A DNA stretch of 64,000 nt from Cryobacterium suzukii (GCF_004403185.1 NZ_SOHJ01000004.1:1-64000); one strand, 5' to 3'. Shown: positions 33,975-43,436, counted from the stretch's first letter. Notes: a model not told the origin generated them from the letters alone. A program made the numbers and translations.

Positions 33975-34402
33975 ACTACCGAGCATTCGACTGCACCGCC
34001 GAACAGGTCTTCGCTGTGCTTTCAAATGGATGGCTCTACCCCACCTGGGTCGTCGGCGCGAGCCGCATGCGCAACGTGGATGCGAGCTGGCCCGCCGTCG
34101 GCAGCCAGGTTCACCACTCGGTCGGAGTCTGGCCCGCTCTGCTCGACGACACCACCTCCGTGCTCGAATGGCACTCTCCCCGCCATGCCATGCTCAAGGC
34201 GCGCGGCTGGCCGATCGGTGAGGCGCACGTGTCGATCGACATTCAAGACACCGAAAACGGATGCCTCGTGCGCCTGACCGAAGACGTCGTCGCCGGCCCA
34301 GCCCGCCTCATTCCCACTCCCCTGAGCGATCTGGCCATCGCCTACCGCAACACCGAGACCCTGCATCGCCTCGCCTACCTGGCCGAGGGCCACGCCGACT
34401 AG
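33965..34402 (+). CDS. SRPBCC (START-like) domain protein
   Basis: A 145-aa helix-grip protein of the polyketide cyclase/CoxG type: N-terminal YRAFDCTAEQVFAVLSNGWLYPTWVVGASRM, a central beta region, and a C-terminal helix with RNTETLHRLAYLAEG. Such proteins bind hydrophobic ligands. AAGGAG lies 5 bp before its ATG, inside the end of the flavoprotein gene, so the two are coupled and may act on one lipid or isoprenoid substrate. Confidence 0.85.
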   Translation: MAVNYRAFDCTAEQVFAVLSNGWLYPTWVVGASRMRNVDASWPAVGSQVHHSVGVWPALLDDTTSVLEWHSPRHAMLKARGWPIGEAHVSIDIQDTENGCLVRLTEDVVAGPARLIPTPLSDLAIAYRNTETLHRLAYLAEGHAD

Positions 34403-34442
34403 CCCGCAGAACCCCGTGCACCAACACCGGTAATCTGAAGCT

Positions 34443-35864
34443 ATGTCCGCCGTGCAGAGCCGCCTCGTCATTCGACTCTTCGCAACCTTCGTCTGGTTCA
34501 CCGTTCTGGCCGGCCAGTTCTGGCGCAACCTCGGCGGCTGGTGGGGCTTCGGCGCCATCGCCGTGATCGTGGTCGTCGGCAGTGTGATCGGCCTCACGAC
34601 CCAGCGCACCAACGCGCGTAATCGAACCGCCGCTCGGATACTCGTCAACGCAGGCAGCACCACAGACGACACCCCCACCGACCGTGACATCGCGCGGGGC
34701 CACACCTACCAGGCGGCCCTGGCCCCGCCCCTGAACTGGCGCAAGTTTCCCAAGACCATCACCGCGTTTGTGCTGCTGGCCACCCTGTCGATCGCGTGGT
34801 CGTATTACCCTGGGGCATCCGCCCTCGGAATCACCCTGCAGCTCATCACCACCCTCGCCGCCCTGTTTCTGGCCGTCACCCTCACCTGGCCGGAGCTGCT
34901 GCGCACCCTGGCTGGCGCGCTGCGCTGGGTGCTCGCACTGAGCCTCGCGTTCGAGCTGTTCGTGGCCCTTGTCATACAACACGAAGTGCTGCCGTTCTTC
35001 GTCGACTACGGCACCGACGACGTGCCGAACGCCTTCTACTGGAGCCGAGGGCTGCTACTGAATGGCGGCCCCATCGAGGGCATCGTCGCCAACCGCAACC
35101 TGCTCGGATTCATCGCGCTAACGGCCATCATCGTCTTCGCTGTGCAGCTGCGAGCCCGCACGGTCCGGCGCAACGCCGGCCTGGTCTGGCTCGCGCTGGC
35201 CGTGGGGATGCTGCTGCTCACCCGCTCCGCCACGGTCACCGTGTCGCTCGTCGCCGTCCTCGCCGCGCTGGTCTTCGCGCTCTGGGCCAGACGGGTGCAC
35301 GATCAGCACCGGCGGCCGCTGTATGTCGTGGCGGCGGCATCCGTTCTGGCGGTGGGAGCAGCGCTCGCCCTGTTCTCCTCGCAACTGTTCGGAATGCTCG
35401 GTCGCAGCGACGACCTCACCGGCCGCTTCGACATTTGGGCCAGCGTCACCCAGCTCGCCCTGGAACGCCCGGTGTTCGGCTGGGGCTGGGTGAGCTACTG
35501 GGTGCCGTGGGTGGAACCGTTCAACGACCTCGCTGTGCGCAAGGGCGTCACCTACCTGCAGGCGCACAACGCCTGGCTCGATGTGTGGCTGCAGCTGGGA
35601 ATCGTCGGCGTGATTCTGTTCGCCGCCCTGGTCGGATCGACCCTGTGGCGGGCTTGGTTTCTGGCGGTAGATCGCCCCCGTCTCGGCGTGAAAGACACCG
35701 AACCGTTCGCCGTGTCCGCTCTGCTTCCGCTACTGCTGCTCGCCGCACTGATCGCGCAAAGCATCGCCGAAAGCCGACTGCTGATTGAGAGTGGCTGGGT
35801 GATTGTCATCGTGCTGGCCGTGGTCACCAAGCGGCAGCAGCACGCGCCACGGCCGATGCCGTGA
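34443..35864 (+). CDS. O-antigen ligase/polymerase-like membrane protein, copy 1
   Basis: A 473-aa protein with about 11-12 membrane helices. The central ANRNLLGFIALTAIIVFAV segment and the outer loop RFDIWASVTQLALERPVFGWGWVSYW, then YLQAHNAWLDVWLQLG, form the Wzy_C/WaaL signature including the conserved His of HNAWLD. It would polymerise or transfer lipid-linked oligosaccharide outside the membrane. A close relative follows 22 bp downstream. Confidence 0.87.
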   Translation: MSAVQSRLVIRLFATFVWFTVLAGQFWRNLGGWWGFGAIAVIVVVGSVIGLTTQRTNARNRTAARILVNAGSTTDDTPTDRDIARGHTYQAALAPPLNWRKFPKTITAFVLLATLSIAWSYYPGASALGITLQLITTLAALFLAVTLTWPELLRTLAGALRWVLALSLAFELFVALVIQHEVLPFFVDYGTDDVPNAFYWSRGLLLNGGPIEGIVANRNLLGFIALTAIIVFAVQLRARTVRRNAGLVWLALAVGMLLLTRSATVTVSLVAVLAALVFALWARRVHDQHRRPLYVVAAASVLAVGAALALFSSQLFGMLGRSDDLTGRFDIWASVTQLALERPVFGWGWVSYWVPWVEPFNDLAVRKGVTYLQAHNAWLDVWLQLGIVGVILFAALVGSTLWRAWFLAVDRPRLGVKDTEPFAVSALLPLLLLAALIAQSIAESRLLIESGWVIVIVLAVVTKRQQHAPRPMP

Positions 35865-35886
35865 CGCCAGCGCGGTAAATTAGAGG

Positions 35887-37170
35887 ATGACCACCCTGCC
35901 CGATGCCCTGCGGCGCGTGCTGGCGTCGCCGAAATTCGCGGCCGCGCTCACACTCGCCATTCTGGTCACCGCGTTTAGCACCCACCCGCTGCGAAGCGTC
36001 ATGGGCTGGCCCGGCCTCATCGGTATTCTCGGCGGCCTCGTCGTGCTGGCCGTGCTCTCGCTACTCGCCCGCCGCCCCATCGTGGAGTGGCACGGTCTGC
36101 TGCCCATCTCGATCATCGTGTTCGTGGCCTGGTGCGCGCTCTCCGCCGTGTGGAGCGGCTACGTCTCCGAGACCATCATCGGCGTCAGCTACCAGATCAC
36201 CGTGGGATTCCTCGCCATCTACGTGGCCCTCGTGCGCGACACGTTCCAGGTGGTGCGTGCCACCGGTGACGTGCTGCGGGTACTGCTCGCGCTCTCCATC
36301 GGGCTCGAAGTGCTCTCGGGTCTGCTGCTCGACCTGCCCATCGCCTTTCTCGGCATCGTCGGCAACATCGACCAGCTCGGCCCGATTCAGGGCGTGTTCG
36401 GATCCCGAAACGTGTTCGGGCTCATCGCCCTACTCGCGGTCGTCACCTTCTACGTGGAGCTGCGCGCCCGGTCCATTCCGCGCGGCCTCGGCATCGGCTC
36501 CATGTGGCTGGCCGGCATCTGCCTGGTGCTCACCCGCTCACCCGTCATCGTCGTCGTCGCCATCTGCGTCGCCGTCGCTGCGCTCGCTCTCTATCGCCTG
36601 CGTCGCACCCCCGTCGACGGCCGATGGATGCTGCAGCTCGGCCTCCTGAGCGCGGCCCTCGTCGCCGCCGGCGCGGCCTGGCTCGCACGCAGCACCATCG
36701 TAGATGCCCTCAACGCCGGCAGTGAGTTCGAGGCGCGATACTCGCTCTGGAGCGAAATGTGGCGGCTGGTGGAGCTGCATCCGCTTGAGGGCTGGGGCTG
36801 GGCCGGATTCTGGCCCCAGGACGTCACCCCGTACGGCTGGCTTGAATTCACTACCGGCCGCCTGCACGCCACCGGCCTCAACGCCTACCTCGACGTGTAC
36901 TTTCAGCTGGGTCTGATCGGCTTTCTCGCCTTTCTCGCCCTCGTGCTGCTGGCCTTCGTGCGCTCCTGGCTGCTGGCCTCAAACAAGCGCTCGCTGGTCT
37001 ACGTCTGGGCACCGCTCATTCTCGTGACCCTGCTGGTTACGAGCGCCGCGGAAAGCACCATTCTGTTCGAGTTCGGCTGGCTGCTGCTCGTGATCTGCTC
37101 GGTCAAGGCCGCGCAGGGTCTGAGCTGGCGCAGCACCCTGCCGCACAAGCCCCACCCCGACGCGCCGTAG
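35887..37170 (+). CDS. O-antigen ligase/polymerase-like membrane protein, copy 2
   Basis: A 427-aa paralogue of the preceding protein with about 11 helices, GSRNVFGLIALLAVV, and the outer loop SLWSEMWRLVELHPLEGWGWAGFW then HATGLNAYLDVYFQLG. The His of the HNAW motif is replaced (GLNAYLD), although HATG lies four residues earlier. The tandem pair suggests either two linkages or division of polymerase and ligase roles. Confidence 0.85.
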   Translation: MTTLPDALRRVLASPKFAAALTLAILVTAFSTHPLRSVMGWPGLIGILGGLVVLAVLSLLARRPIVEWHGLLPISIIVFVAWCALSAVWSGYVSETIIGVSYQITVGFLAIYVALVRDTFQVVRATGDVLRVLLALSIGLEVLSGLLLDLPIAFLGIVGNIDQLGPIQGVFGSRNVFGLIALLAVVTFYVELRARSIPRGLGIGSMWLAGICLVLTRSPVIVVVAICVAVAALALYRLRRTPVDGRWMLQLGLLSAALVAAGAAWLARSTIVDALNAGSEFEARYSLWSEMWRLVELHPLEGWGWAGFWPQDVTPYGWLEFTTGRLHATGLNAYLDVYFQLGLIGFLAFLALVLLAFVRSWLLASNKRSLVYVWAPLILVTLLVTSAAESTILFEFGWLLLVICSVKAAQGLSWRSTLPHKPHPDAP

Positions 37171-37239
37171 GCCAAGCTCGCTGGTTGAGCCCGTAAAACC
37201 ATCGCGCCTTAGCCCTCCGGTTCTCACCGAGTGCGAGCA

Positions 37240-37545
37240 GCCCGCAAGCCGATGTCGAGGCCAGCTGCGCGGGGGCTTCGCAGTGCGCGTGACCTGTGCC
37301 ATTTCGCGGGAATTGCCGCTGTCGACGTGCGCCAGATCAGGCCTCGATACGCGGGGGGTTGCGCCGGTACTCGGGAGCTGCGCCCCTACAGCGGTGCCCA
37401 CCGATCGCCTGCGCGGGGGAGCTGCGCCAGTACTCGGGAGTGCCGCCCTGGCCAGAGCTCCCACTCCACCCGCCACGCGCGACCTGCAGGAGCGCGCTCG
37501 AGTTCCGCCTCCCGCGCACTGGCGTAACTCGCGCGCCTCGCGAAT
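37240..37545. repeat. repeat family C, copy 2
   Basis: This part of the 890-bp gene-free stretch repeats the family C motif: GCGCCAGTACTCGGGAG (37425-37441), GTTGCGCCGGTACTCGGGAG (about 37362-37381) and TCCCGCGCACTGGCG (37510-37524). It shares with 28149-28443 the arrangement of several direct copies ending in an inverted copy. No ORF here is credible. Confidence 0.65.
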
Positions 37546-37789
37546 GTGATCTCCGCCGCCCGCCGGGTCAGGCCGCCCGTACATCTGGCAAAATACTTCA
37601 TCGGAACCGTCAACGGCAGCTCATCAACGAGTAACCGAAAAGCGCTCCACGTGGTGCTCATAGAATTCCCGAGCGGCATCGTCGCGGGATGGATCCCCAC
37701 GACCACCGCAGCAACACTGGGCCTGACCGCAAGCGAGCGCTACAGAGCATCATGAGAAAGACTGCGCCCACGCCGCGTCCCGACAATAG

Positions 37790-37975
37790 GGAATCCACCG
37801 CAAGGCGCGCAAGGAGAATGCAGTCGCCGGCATGCCAACCAAGCACAACCGGCACAACGCACACCGGGCCACAAGCAGCGCGCTCCGCCGAGTGTCATGC
37901 GCCACCATCGCATGAATCGATGCCAACACCAACGCGGCTCGAACCCCGACGCCCGTTACTGCAGCACTGCGGCAC
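37790..37975 (-). pseudogene. decayed C-terminal fragment of a GT2 glycosyltransferase
   Basis: The plus-strand text at about 37828-37975 closely matches the end of the intact GT2 gene at about 40218-40385: shared blocks include GCACAACCGGC, GCAGCGCGCTCCGCC and CCCGACGCCCGTTRCTGCAG, with substitutions and a 10-12 bp deletion. On the minus strand it still reads VLASIHAMVAHDTRRSAL against VLAMIDAKLAHEARRSAL in the intact protein. Only about the last 60 codons' worth survives and the frame is broken. The acyltransferase gene now lies between the fragment and the intact copy. Confidence 0.8.
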
Positions 37976-38061
37976 GACCTGGAACACTTAGAGTTACGGA
38001 GTTGCCCCCGTCGAATTTGACGAAACCGCAAGCCAGGAAAACCGTAGGAGACCTCGGGATT

Positions 38062-40158
38062 ATGCACAGAGACCACCCGCCGATTACACGGTCGGGCACC
38101 CGGCCGGAAATTCAGGCGCTTCGAGCCCTCGCGGTAGGTGCAGTGGTTCTCTACCACCTCTGGCCGAACAGGCTCACCGGGGGCTACATCGGGGTCGACG
38201 TCTTCTTCGCCATCTCCGGATTCCTTATTATTGGGCACCTTCTGCGTGAAGTCGACCGTACCGGCCGCGTGTCACTCCTCGCATTCTGGGCCAAGCGGGC
38301 TCGCCGACTCCTTCCCGCCAGCTTGGTCGTGCTCGTCGCCACCGGCATAGGAATCTTGGCCTTCGTCCCAACCGTTCAATGGCAGCAGTGGTTCCGCGAA
38401 ATTGCCGCCTCCGCCCTCTATGTGCAGAATTGGCAGCTCGCCCACGACGCCGTCGACTATCTCGGCGCCGAGAATGCACCGTCACCCGTGCAGCATTTCT
38501 GGTCACTTTCCGTCGAAGAACAGCTCTACATCGGCTGGCCGCTGATCGTGATCGCACTCGTGATTCTCTTCGGCCGGCGCCGCAGTCCGGGCATGCGTAT
38601 CGTGACCGGTGCGGTGCTCGCCATTCTCACCCTGAGCTCGTTCGTGTGGTCGGTTGCCGGGGTGGGTTCTGGTGACCCAGCCAGCTACTTCGTGACGACC
38701 TCGCGCGCTTGGGAGTTCGGTGCAGGTGGCCTGCTCGCCTATTTCGCCCAGCATTCTCTGACCACGCATGTACGACTGCGGAGTGCAGTCAGTTGGTTGG
38801 GGTTGCTGGGGATCATTCTTGCTGTCGTGAGTTACACCCCGGCAACACCGTTTCCCGGTATCGCCGCGCTCCTCCCCGTCCTATCCACACTCGCAGTCAT
38901 CTGGGCGGGAATGCCCAGCGCGCGATGGTCACCCGCGCAGCTCCTTCAGCTTCGCCCCATTCAGTGGCTAGGCGATATCTCCTATTCCGTCTATTTGTGG
39001 CACTGGCCCTTGATCGTGCTACTTCCGCACGGACTCGGGCGTCCGATCGGACTCCGGTCGCTCGCCGCCGCACTGGCTCTGACAGTTTTGCTCGCATGGC
39101 TCACCAAGGTGCTCGTGGAGGATCCTGTCCGACAAGGCCGGTTCCTGGTCTCCCGACCGGCCTGGGTTTCAATCGTCAGTACCCTCACCGCAAGTGCGGT
39201 CGTTGTCGGTGCGTGCGGATTCGTTTACGTGCGCACCGCTCACGAGATCGCTGACTCGGCCAGTGCCGTGACGACCGCAGTTGCCGAGAAGGCGAAGTGC
39301 GTCGGAGCTCCCGCCGCAATCAATGGCTGTGCGACCCCGTTTGCCATCACCGCGCTCACCGAACCCACTTTCGCCGCGACCGACATTGGCAAGGGAGTGC
39401 AAGTTGCAGACGCGTGCAAGCAGACGCTGGAGGACCCCGCTGTCATTGCTTGTGAATTCGGTGATCTCACGTCGCCGCAAACGACAGTGGCGCTCGTAGG
39501 GGACTCGCACGCTGGGCATTTCCTGGAGGCCATGGACCTCTACGGCGCGAGCCATAACACTCGTGTGATTTCGTACCTCAAAACCTGGTGCGCGGGAACT
39601 GGTGCAGAAGGTGTGGAGACCGCGGACTCCGCCACAGCCGCAGGCACTGCCAGTTGCGGCGAATGGGGTGCCCGCGTCCGTCAGGACATCCTGGCCAAGC
39701 CCGAGATTTCCACCGTCGTTTTCTCGAGCTTCACGAGCGCCTACGCGACCTCCTCGGATTCCGGTCTCGGGCGTACCATCGAGGCCGCCGATTATTCGTC
39801 CGCGTGGACTCCTCTGATCGAAGCCGGCCGGGAGGTCGTTTCGATGGTCGACGTGCCAACTGCTCCGCAGGACATCCCGGCATGCATCGCTGCACACTTC
39901 GGTGACTACGACCCGTGCGCGTTCCCTGAGTCGGCATCCGCCCTGCCCGACAGTCTCAACCCAATGCTCGCCGCTGCGAATGCCACCCGCGTTCGCGTCA
40001 TTGATCTCCGTGACATTTTTTGCACGGAAGGTACCTGTCACGCCGTGATCGGCGGCCTCGTTGTTTACTTCGGCAACCATCACCTCACAGCAACATTCTC
40101 ACGGACCCTCGCCGATATCCTGGGCGATCGCGTGGCGACGCTGCCCGAGAACGGCTGA
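38062..40158 (+). CDS. OafA-type acyltransferase with C-terminal SGNH domain
   Basis: A 698-aa membrane protein that O-acetylates a surface glycan. The acyltransferase-3 domain covers residues 1-380: IQALRALAVGAVVLYHLWP (catalytic His), GYIGVDVFFAISGFLI, HFWSLSVEEQLYIGWP and about 10 helices. After an extra helix (about 380-400) comes an SGNH hydrolase-like domain with VGDSHAGHF and a C-terminal HHLTATFS. Export of acetyl groups and their transfer outside is the usual model. The ATG at 38062 has GGAG 11 bp upstream. It converges on the GT2 gene with zero spacing. Confidence 0.92.
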   Translation: MHRDHPPITRSGTRPEIQALRALAVGAVVLYHLWPNRLTGGYIGVDVFFAISGFLIIGHLLREVDRTGRVSLLAFWAKRARRLLPASLVVLVATGIGILAFVPTVQWQQWFREIAASALYVQNWQLAHDAVDYLGAENAPSPVQHFWSLSVEEQLYIGWPLIVIALVILFGRRRSPGMRIVTGAVLAILTLSSFVWSVAGVGSGDPASYFVTTSRAWEFGAGGLLAYFAQHSLTTHVRLRSAVSWLGLLGIILAVVSYTPATPFPGIAALLPVLSTLAVIWAGMPSARWSPAQLLQLRPIQWLGDISYSVYLWHWPLIVLLPHGLGRPIGLRSLAAALALTVLLAWLTKVLVEDPVRQGRFLVSRPAWVSIVSTLTASAVVVGACGFVYVRTAHEIADSASAVTTAVAEKAKCVGAPAAINGCATPFAITALTEPTFAATDIGKGVQVADACKQTLEDPAVIACEFGDLTSPQTTVALVGDSHAGHFLEAMDLYGASHNTRVISYLKTWCAGTGAEGVETADSATAAGTASCGEWGARVRQDILAKPEISTVVFSSFTSAYATSSDSGLGRTIEAADYSSAWTPLIEAGREVVSMVDVPTAPQDIPACIAAHFGDYDPCAFPESASALPDSLNPMLAAANATRVRVIDLRDIFCTEGTCHAVIGGLVVYFGNHHLTATFSRTLADILGDRVATLPENG

Positions 40159-41139
40159 TCAAACTGGCTGCACCAGGTCACGCAGCATATCCTGCAGGCC
40201 CAGCCCGAAACGAGAGTAGTCCCCCGCGCGCCAGCCGCGCACAACCGGCCCGACACGCAATAGGCGCGCCGCCGGCAGCGCGCTCCGCCTCGCTTCGTGC
40301 GCCAACTTTGCATCGATCATCGCCAACACCGAAGCGGATGCCGACGGCTCGAATGCCGACGCCCGTTGCTGCAGCGCTGCGGCTCGCGCCAACAGCCGCG
40401 CGTTCCGTGCCGTGCGCGGCACCCGCAGCCGGCCGAGCTTACCAGAGGCATCGAGGTTGGTCACGCCGATCTGGTTGCCGCCGTGCTGCCGATAGTCGGT
40501 GAGTGGTTCGTCGAGCAGGTCGACCAGTCCGGTCGAGGCGGCGACCATGGCCATCCACTCATCGTGAACCCACGCGGCCGGGAACGGTCGTGATCGCTCG
40601 ACCAGCTCGCGACGCAACATCATCGTTGCCCCAGTCACGATATTGCGGCGCAGATAGGCGTCGATGGCGTGGCCCGCGTGCACGGCCGCCCGGTCCGCCG
40701 CAGACACGCCCAGCGTCTGCAAGAGCGTGAACCCCAAGGGCACCCCCGCCGCGCCCACGAGGCGGGCGTCGGCGTGCAGCATCTCCAGCGAGGGCCTGCG
40801 GATGAACTCAGACACCATGCGATCCACCCGCTCGGGCCACCAGATGTCGTCCTGGTCACAGAGCGCGATGAGCTCCCCCGAGCAGGCCGCGAGCGCCTGC
40901 TCAAAGTTTGCTGTCACTCCGCGCGCGGTGGCGTTCCGCAGCACCACAACCTCGATGCCGACTAACCCAGCAGTCACGCGCTCGACGACGGCCAGCGTAT
41001 CGTCCGTGGACCCATCGTCCGATACCACAATCTCACATACAGGCAGCGATTGACCCAGGATGCTGAGCAACTGCTCCTCGAGATAGGCGGCACCGTTGTA
41101 GGTACACAACGCGACGGACACACGAACAGGCACGTGCAC
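40159..41139 (-). CDS. glycosyltransferase family 2
   Basis: A 326-aa GT2 enzyme of the rhamnosyl-type group. VSVALCTYNGAAYLEEQLLSIL, VSDDGSTDDT, ALCDQDDIWWPERV (DXD-like) and WVHDEWMAMVAA are visible. The GTG at 41139 directly follows the galE stop, so translation is coupled. A broken copy of its 3' end lies at 37790-37975 beyond the acyltransferase. Confidence 0.9.
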   Translation of the reverse strand: MHVPVRVSVALCTYNGAAYLEEQLLSILGQSLPVCEIVVSDDGSTDDTLAVVERVTAGLVGIEVVVLRNATARGVTANFEQALAACSGELIALCDQDDIWWPERVDRMVSEFIRRPSLEMLHADARLVGAAGVPLGFTLLQTLGVSAADRAAVHAGHAIDAYLRRNIVTGATMMLRRELVERSRPFPAAWVHDEWMAMVAASTGLVDLLDEPLTDYRQHGGNQIGVTNLDASGKLGRLRVPRTARNARLLARAAALQQRASAFEPSASASVLAMIDAKLAHEARRSALPAARLLRVGPVVRGWRAGDYSRFGLGLQDMLRDLVQPV

Positions 41140-42111
41140 CTACGTCTTCAGTATGAGGTGAGAGTCCCAAGCGGACTGCACGATTTGGGGCAAACCGAGC
41201 TTGGCGGTCCAACCTATTGCCTCAGCTATGGCCGTCGGATCGGCCACGACAACAGCCGGGTCTCCTACTCGCCGATTCCGCACCTCTGGGACAGCCGTGG
41301 CCCCAGACACCTCCACGATTTTATCAACCATGGCCCGAACCGACGACCCAATACCGGTACCAACGTTGTAGATAGTGTGCCGCGCCTGCCCTTTCGACAA
41401 GCTGTCGAGTGCCGCGAGGTGAGCTTCGGCCAAGTCCAGAACATGAATGTAGTCGCGCACACACGTGCCATCCTCGGTCAGGTAGTCGTCCCCAAAAATA
41501 AGAGGTGCTAACCCTTGATCGAGTCGTTCCAGGACCATGGGCACGAGGTTTAGCACAGCCGTGTCGCCCAATTCCGGCCAGCCAGCGCCCGCGACATTGA
41601 AATATCTCAAACTGGAGGCACGCAGCCCCTGGGCACTCACGGCGTCGGCGAGCAGCCATTCTCCGATAAGTTTGCTCTCACCGTATGGATTGATCGGTTG
41701 CGTGACAGTGTCCTCGCGGAGCGCGCTACCTTCAGAGGTTCCGTAAACAGCCGCTGACGAGGAAAAAACCAGCTGGGATACTTTCGATTGCTCCATGGCG
41801 AGCAGCAAATTGGCTAGGGAACCAACATTCTGTTGGTAATACCAGGCCGGACGAAGAACTGATTCACCGACCTGCTTGCGCCCTGCAAAATGAATCACCT
41901 TGACTACGTCGTACTCGCGCATGACTGCTTCAAGCAGTTTTGGCGCGGTGGACAGCGCCAGGTCCATTTCGACCAATGGGACTCCAGCGATGCGGTCTCG
42001 GAGTCCTGTCACGAGGTCGTCAACGACAACCACCGTGTCGCCGCGGTCGCACAGGAGCCTAACAACGTGGGATCCGATATATCCGGCACCGCCGGTCACA
42101 AGCACAGTCAC
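41140..42111 (-). CDS. galE: UDP-glucose 4-epimerase (copy 2)
   Basis: A 323-aa paralogue of the enzyme at 25947-26912, with TGGAGYIGSHVVRLL, Tyr143 and Lys147 in NPYGESKLIGEW, and GVGTGIGSSVRAMV-like C-terminal sequence. It is clearly diverged and is placed among glycan genes, so it probably supplies UDP-galactose, or UDP-GalNAc or an acid form, for this polysaccharide. Confidence 0.93.
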   Translation of the reverse strand: MTVLVTGGAGYIGSHVVRLLCDRGDTVVVVDDLVTGLRDRIAGVPLVEMDLALSTAPKLLEAVMREYDVVKVIHFAGRKQVGESVLRPAWYYQQNVGSLANLLLAMEQSKVSQLVFSSSAAVYGTSEGSALREDTVTQPINPYGESKLIGEWLLADAVSAQGLRASSLRYFNVAGAGWPELGDTAVLNLVPMVLERLDQGLAPLIFGDDYLTEDGTCVRDYIHVLDLAEAHLAALDSLSKGQARHTIYNVGTGIGSSVRAMVDKIVEVSGATAVPEVRNRRVGDPAVVVADPTAIAEAIGWTAKLGLPQIVQSAWDSHLILKT

Positions 42112-42173
42112 AATGTCAGTTTGTCATTGATTGGCATGCGCGTTTCCACCCTCGAAGCGCCCACGGCCAGTAT

Positions 42174-42563
42174 TCATCGGCCGGAATCATTATCCCGAGA
42201 CGCGGAGCGGCTGGCGATGGCTTCCAACTCGCGAAGACGCAGTTCCAGGAGCCCTGATTGCTCGGCAAGATCCCGTGTCTTACTCTCCAGTTCTGTCAAT
42301 TCCGAGCTGTGCTGGAGGCAAACCAGGAACAGCACTGCGATGCTAATGAAGAAAATCAGATTGGTCGGCACAGCGATGCCGAACAGGTCCGCAGCCCACT
42401 CGAGAGTGGTCGGAAAAATACCTGCAATAAGCGCCAGCAGTCCGGCCGCAAACCACCAGATGGCGTGGCGCTCACGCAGATGCCTGCGCCGTAGAAGTTC
42501 GACCACAACGAGCAGGGTCATCCCCGCCGCCACGATTCCAAGAATTTGGCTGGTTGAATTCAT
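42174..42563 (-). CDS. DUF2304 small membrane protein
   Basis: A 129-aa protein with three helices (residues 5-22, 32-52 and 65-85) and a charged, coiled-coil-like C-terminus (SELTELESKTRDLAEQ onward). This is the DUF2304 layout, normally encoded beside a DPM1-like glycosyltransferase as here (4-bp overlap with the upstream gene). It probably works with that enzyme at the membrane. Confidence 0.87.
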   Translation of the reverse strand: MNSTSQILGIVAAGMTLLVVVELLRRRHLRERHAIWWFAAGLLALIAGIFPTTLEWAADLFGIAVPTNLIFFISIAVLFLVCLQHSSELTELESKTRDLAEQSGLLELRLRELEAIASRSASRDNDSGR

Positions 42564-43297
42564 GCTGAATGTGCCTCGGGTCGGGATGGGAATGCTGGCC
42601 GGACAATGGCAAAAACGAGGGCCAACACCGCGCGCGCGAGGTACGCTCCGGCCTTGAACGGGTTATGCGATGGCGTGCCACCGGCCCGCGGGCGCATGGC
42701 CACCGGGACCTGCCGCACGGTGCATCCGGCTCGAGCAGCAATAACAAGTGTCTCAATAGTGTCGCCCAAGTATTCGGCCGGATAATGCTTGGCGAAGATT
42801 GCCACAGCTTTGGGTCCGCTGGCCCGAAAGCCAGATGTCGTGTCGGTCAAGGGGCTCCTCACCAACCGGCTCAGGATACCGGCCAGAAAAGACATCGCCC
42901 AGCGACGGGGCCCTCGGACAGAATAAGAACCCGTTCCGGCAAATCGCGCTCCGAGAACAAGATCGGCCGACGCCAGTTGTTCCAACAAGAGCGGAACCTC
43001 TGCTGGGTTGTGCTGACCGTCAGAATCGATTTGCACAACATTCTGGTAGCCAGCATCGATCGCATACCGAAAACCGACCCGCATTGCGGCCCCGACCCCG
43101 AGGTTAAACGGGAGAGTGACAACCACGGCACCAGCTGCCTCTGCGCGTGCTGCAGTCTGATCATCTGACCCATCATTTACGACCAAACACCTCACGCCCG
43201 GGAGTTCTTTCAAGACCTCAGCGACCACATCCGCAACGCATTCCTCCTCATTGAAGGCGGGCATGACGATGAGAGTCTGCTCGAACGGGGGTTTCAT
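42560..43297 (-). CDS. GT2 polyprenyl-phosphate glycosyltransferase (DPM1-like)
   Basis: A 245-aa enzyme with LIVMPAFNEEECVADVV, LVVNDGSDDQT, VVQIDSDGQHNP (DXD) and TSGFRASGPKA, typical of enzymes that make polyprenyl-phosphate sugars. The ATG at 43297 is used; a GTG at 43315 preceded by GGGG is an alternative. The 4-bp overlap couples it to DUF2304. It may supply lipid-linked sugar for GT-C enzymes such as DUF2142-type proteins. Confidence 0.88.
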   Translation of the reverse strand: MKPPFEQTLIVMPAFNEEECVADVVAEVLKELPGVRCLVVNDGSDDQTAARAEAAGAVVVTLPFNLGVGAAMRVGFRYAIDAGYQNVVQIDSDGQHNPAEVPLLLEQLASADLVLGARFAGTGSYSVRGPRRWAMSFLAGILSRLVRSPLTDTTSGFRASGPKAVAIFAKHYPAEYLGDTIETLVIAARAGCTVRQVPVAMRPRAGGTPSHNPFKAGAYLARAVLALVFAIVRPAFPSRPEAHSA

Positions 43298-43436
43298 GAT
43301 CTCTATTCTATTCACCGAACCCCGTGCAAATTGCCGGTCCCGCCCGTCACTATCAATGGCGTCGGCTAAAGAATTTGGATCCCCGCTCGCCTCGACCCCA
43401 TTCAGTCAGCTATTCGGCGACGGGTAGAATTTCTAT

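Noticed and set aside
37546-37755. 69-aa plus-strand open frame in the gap before the acyltransferase
   Set aside because: No ribosome site, odd composition, and adjacent to repeats and a pseudogene fragment.
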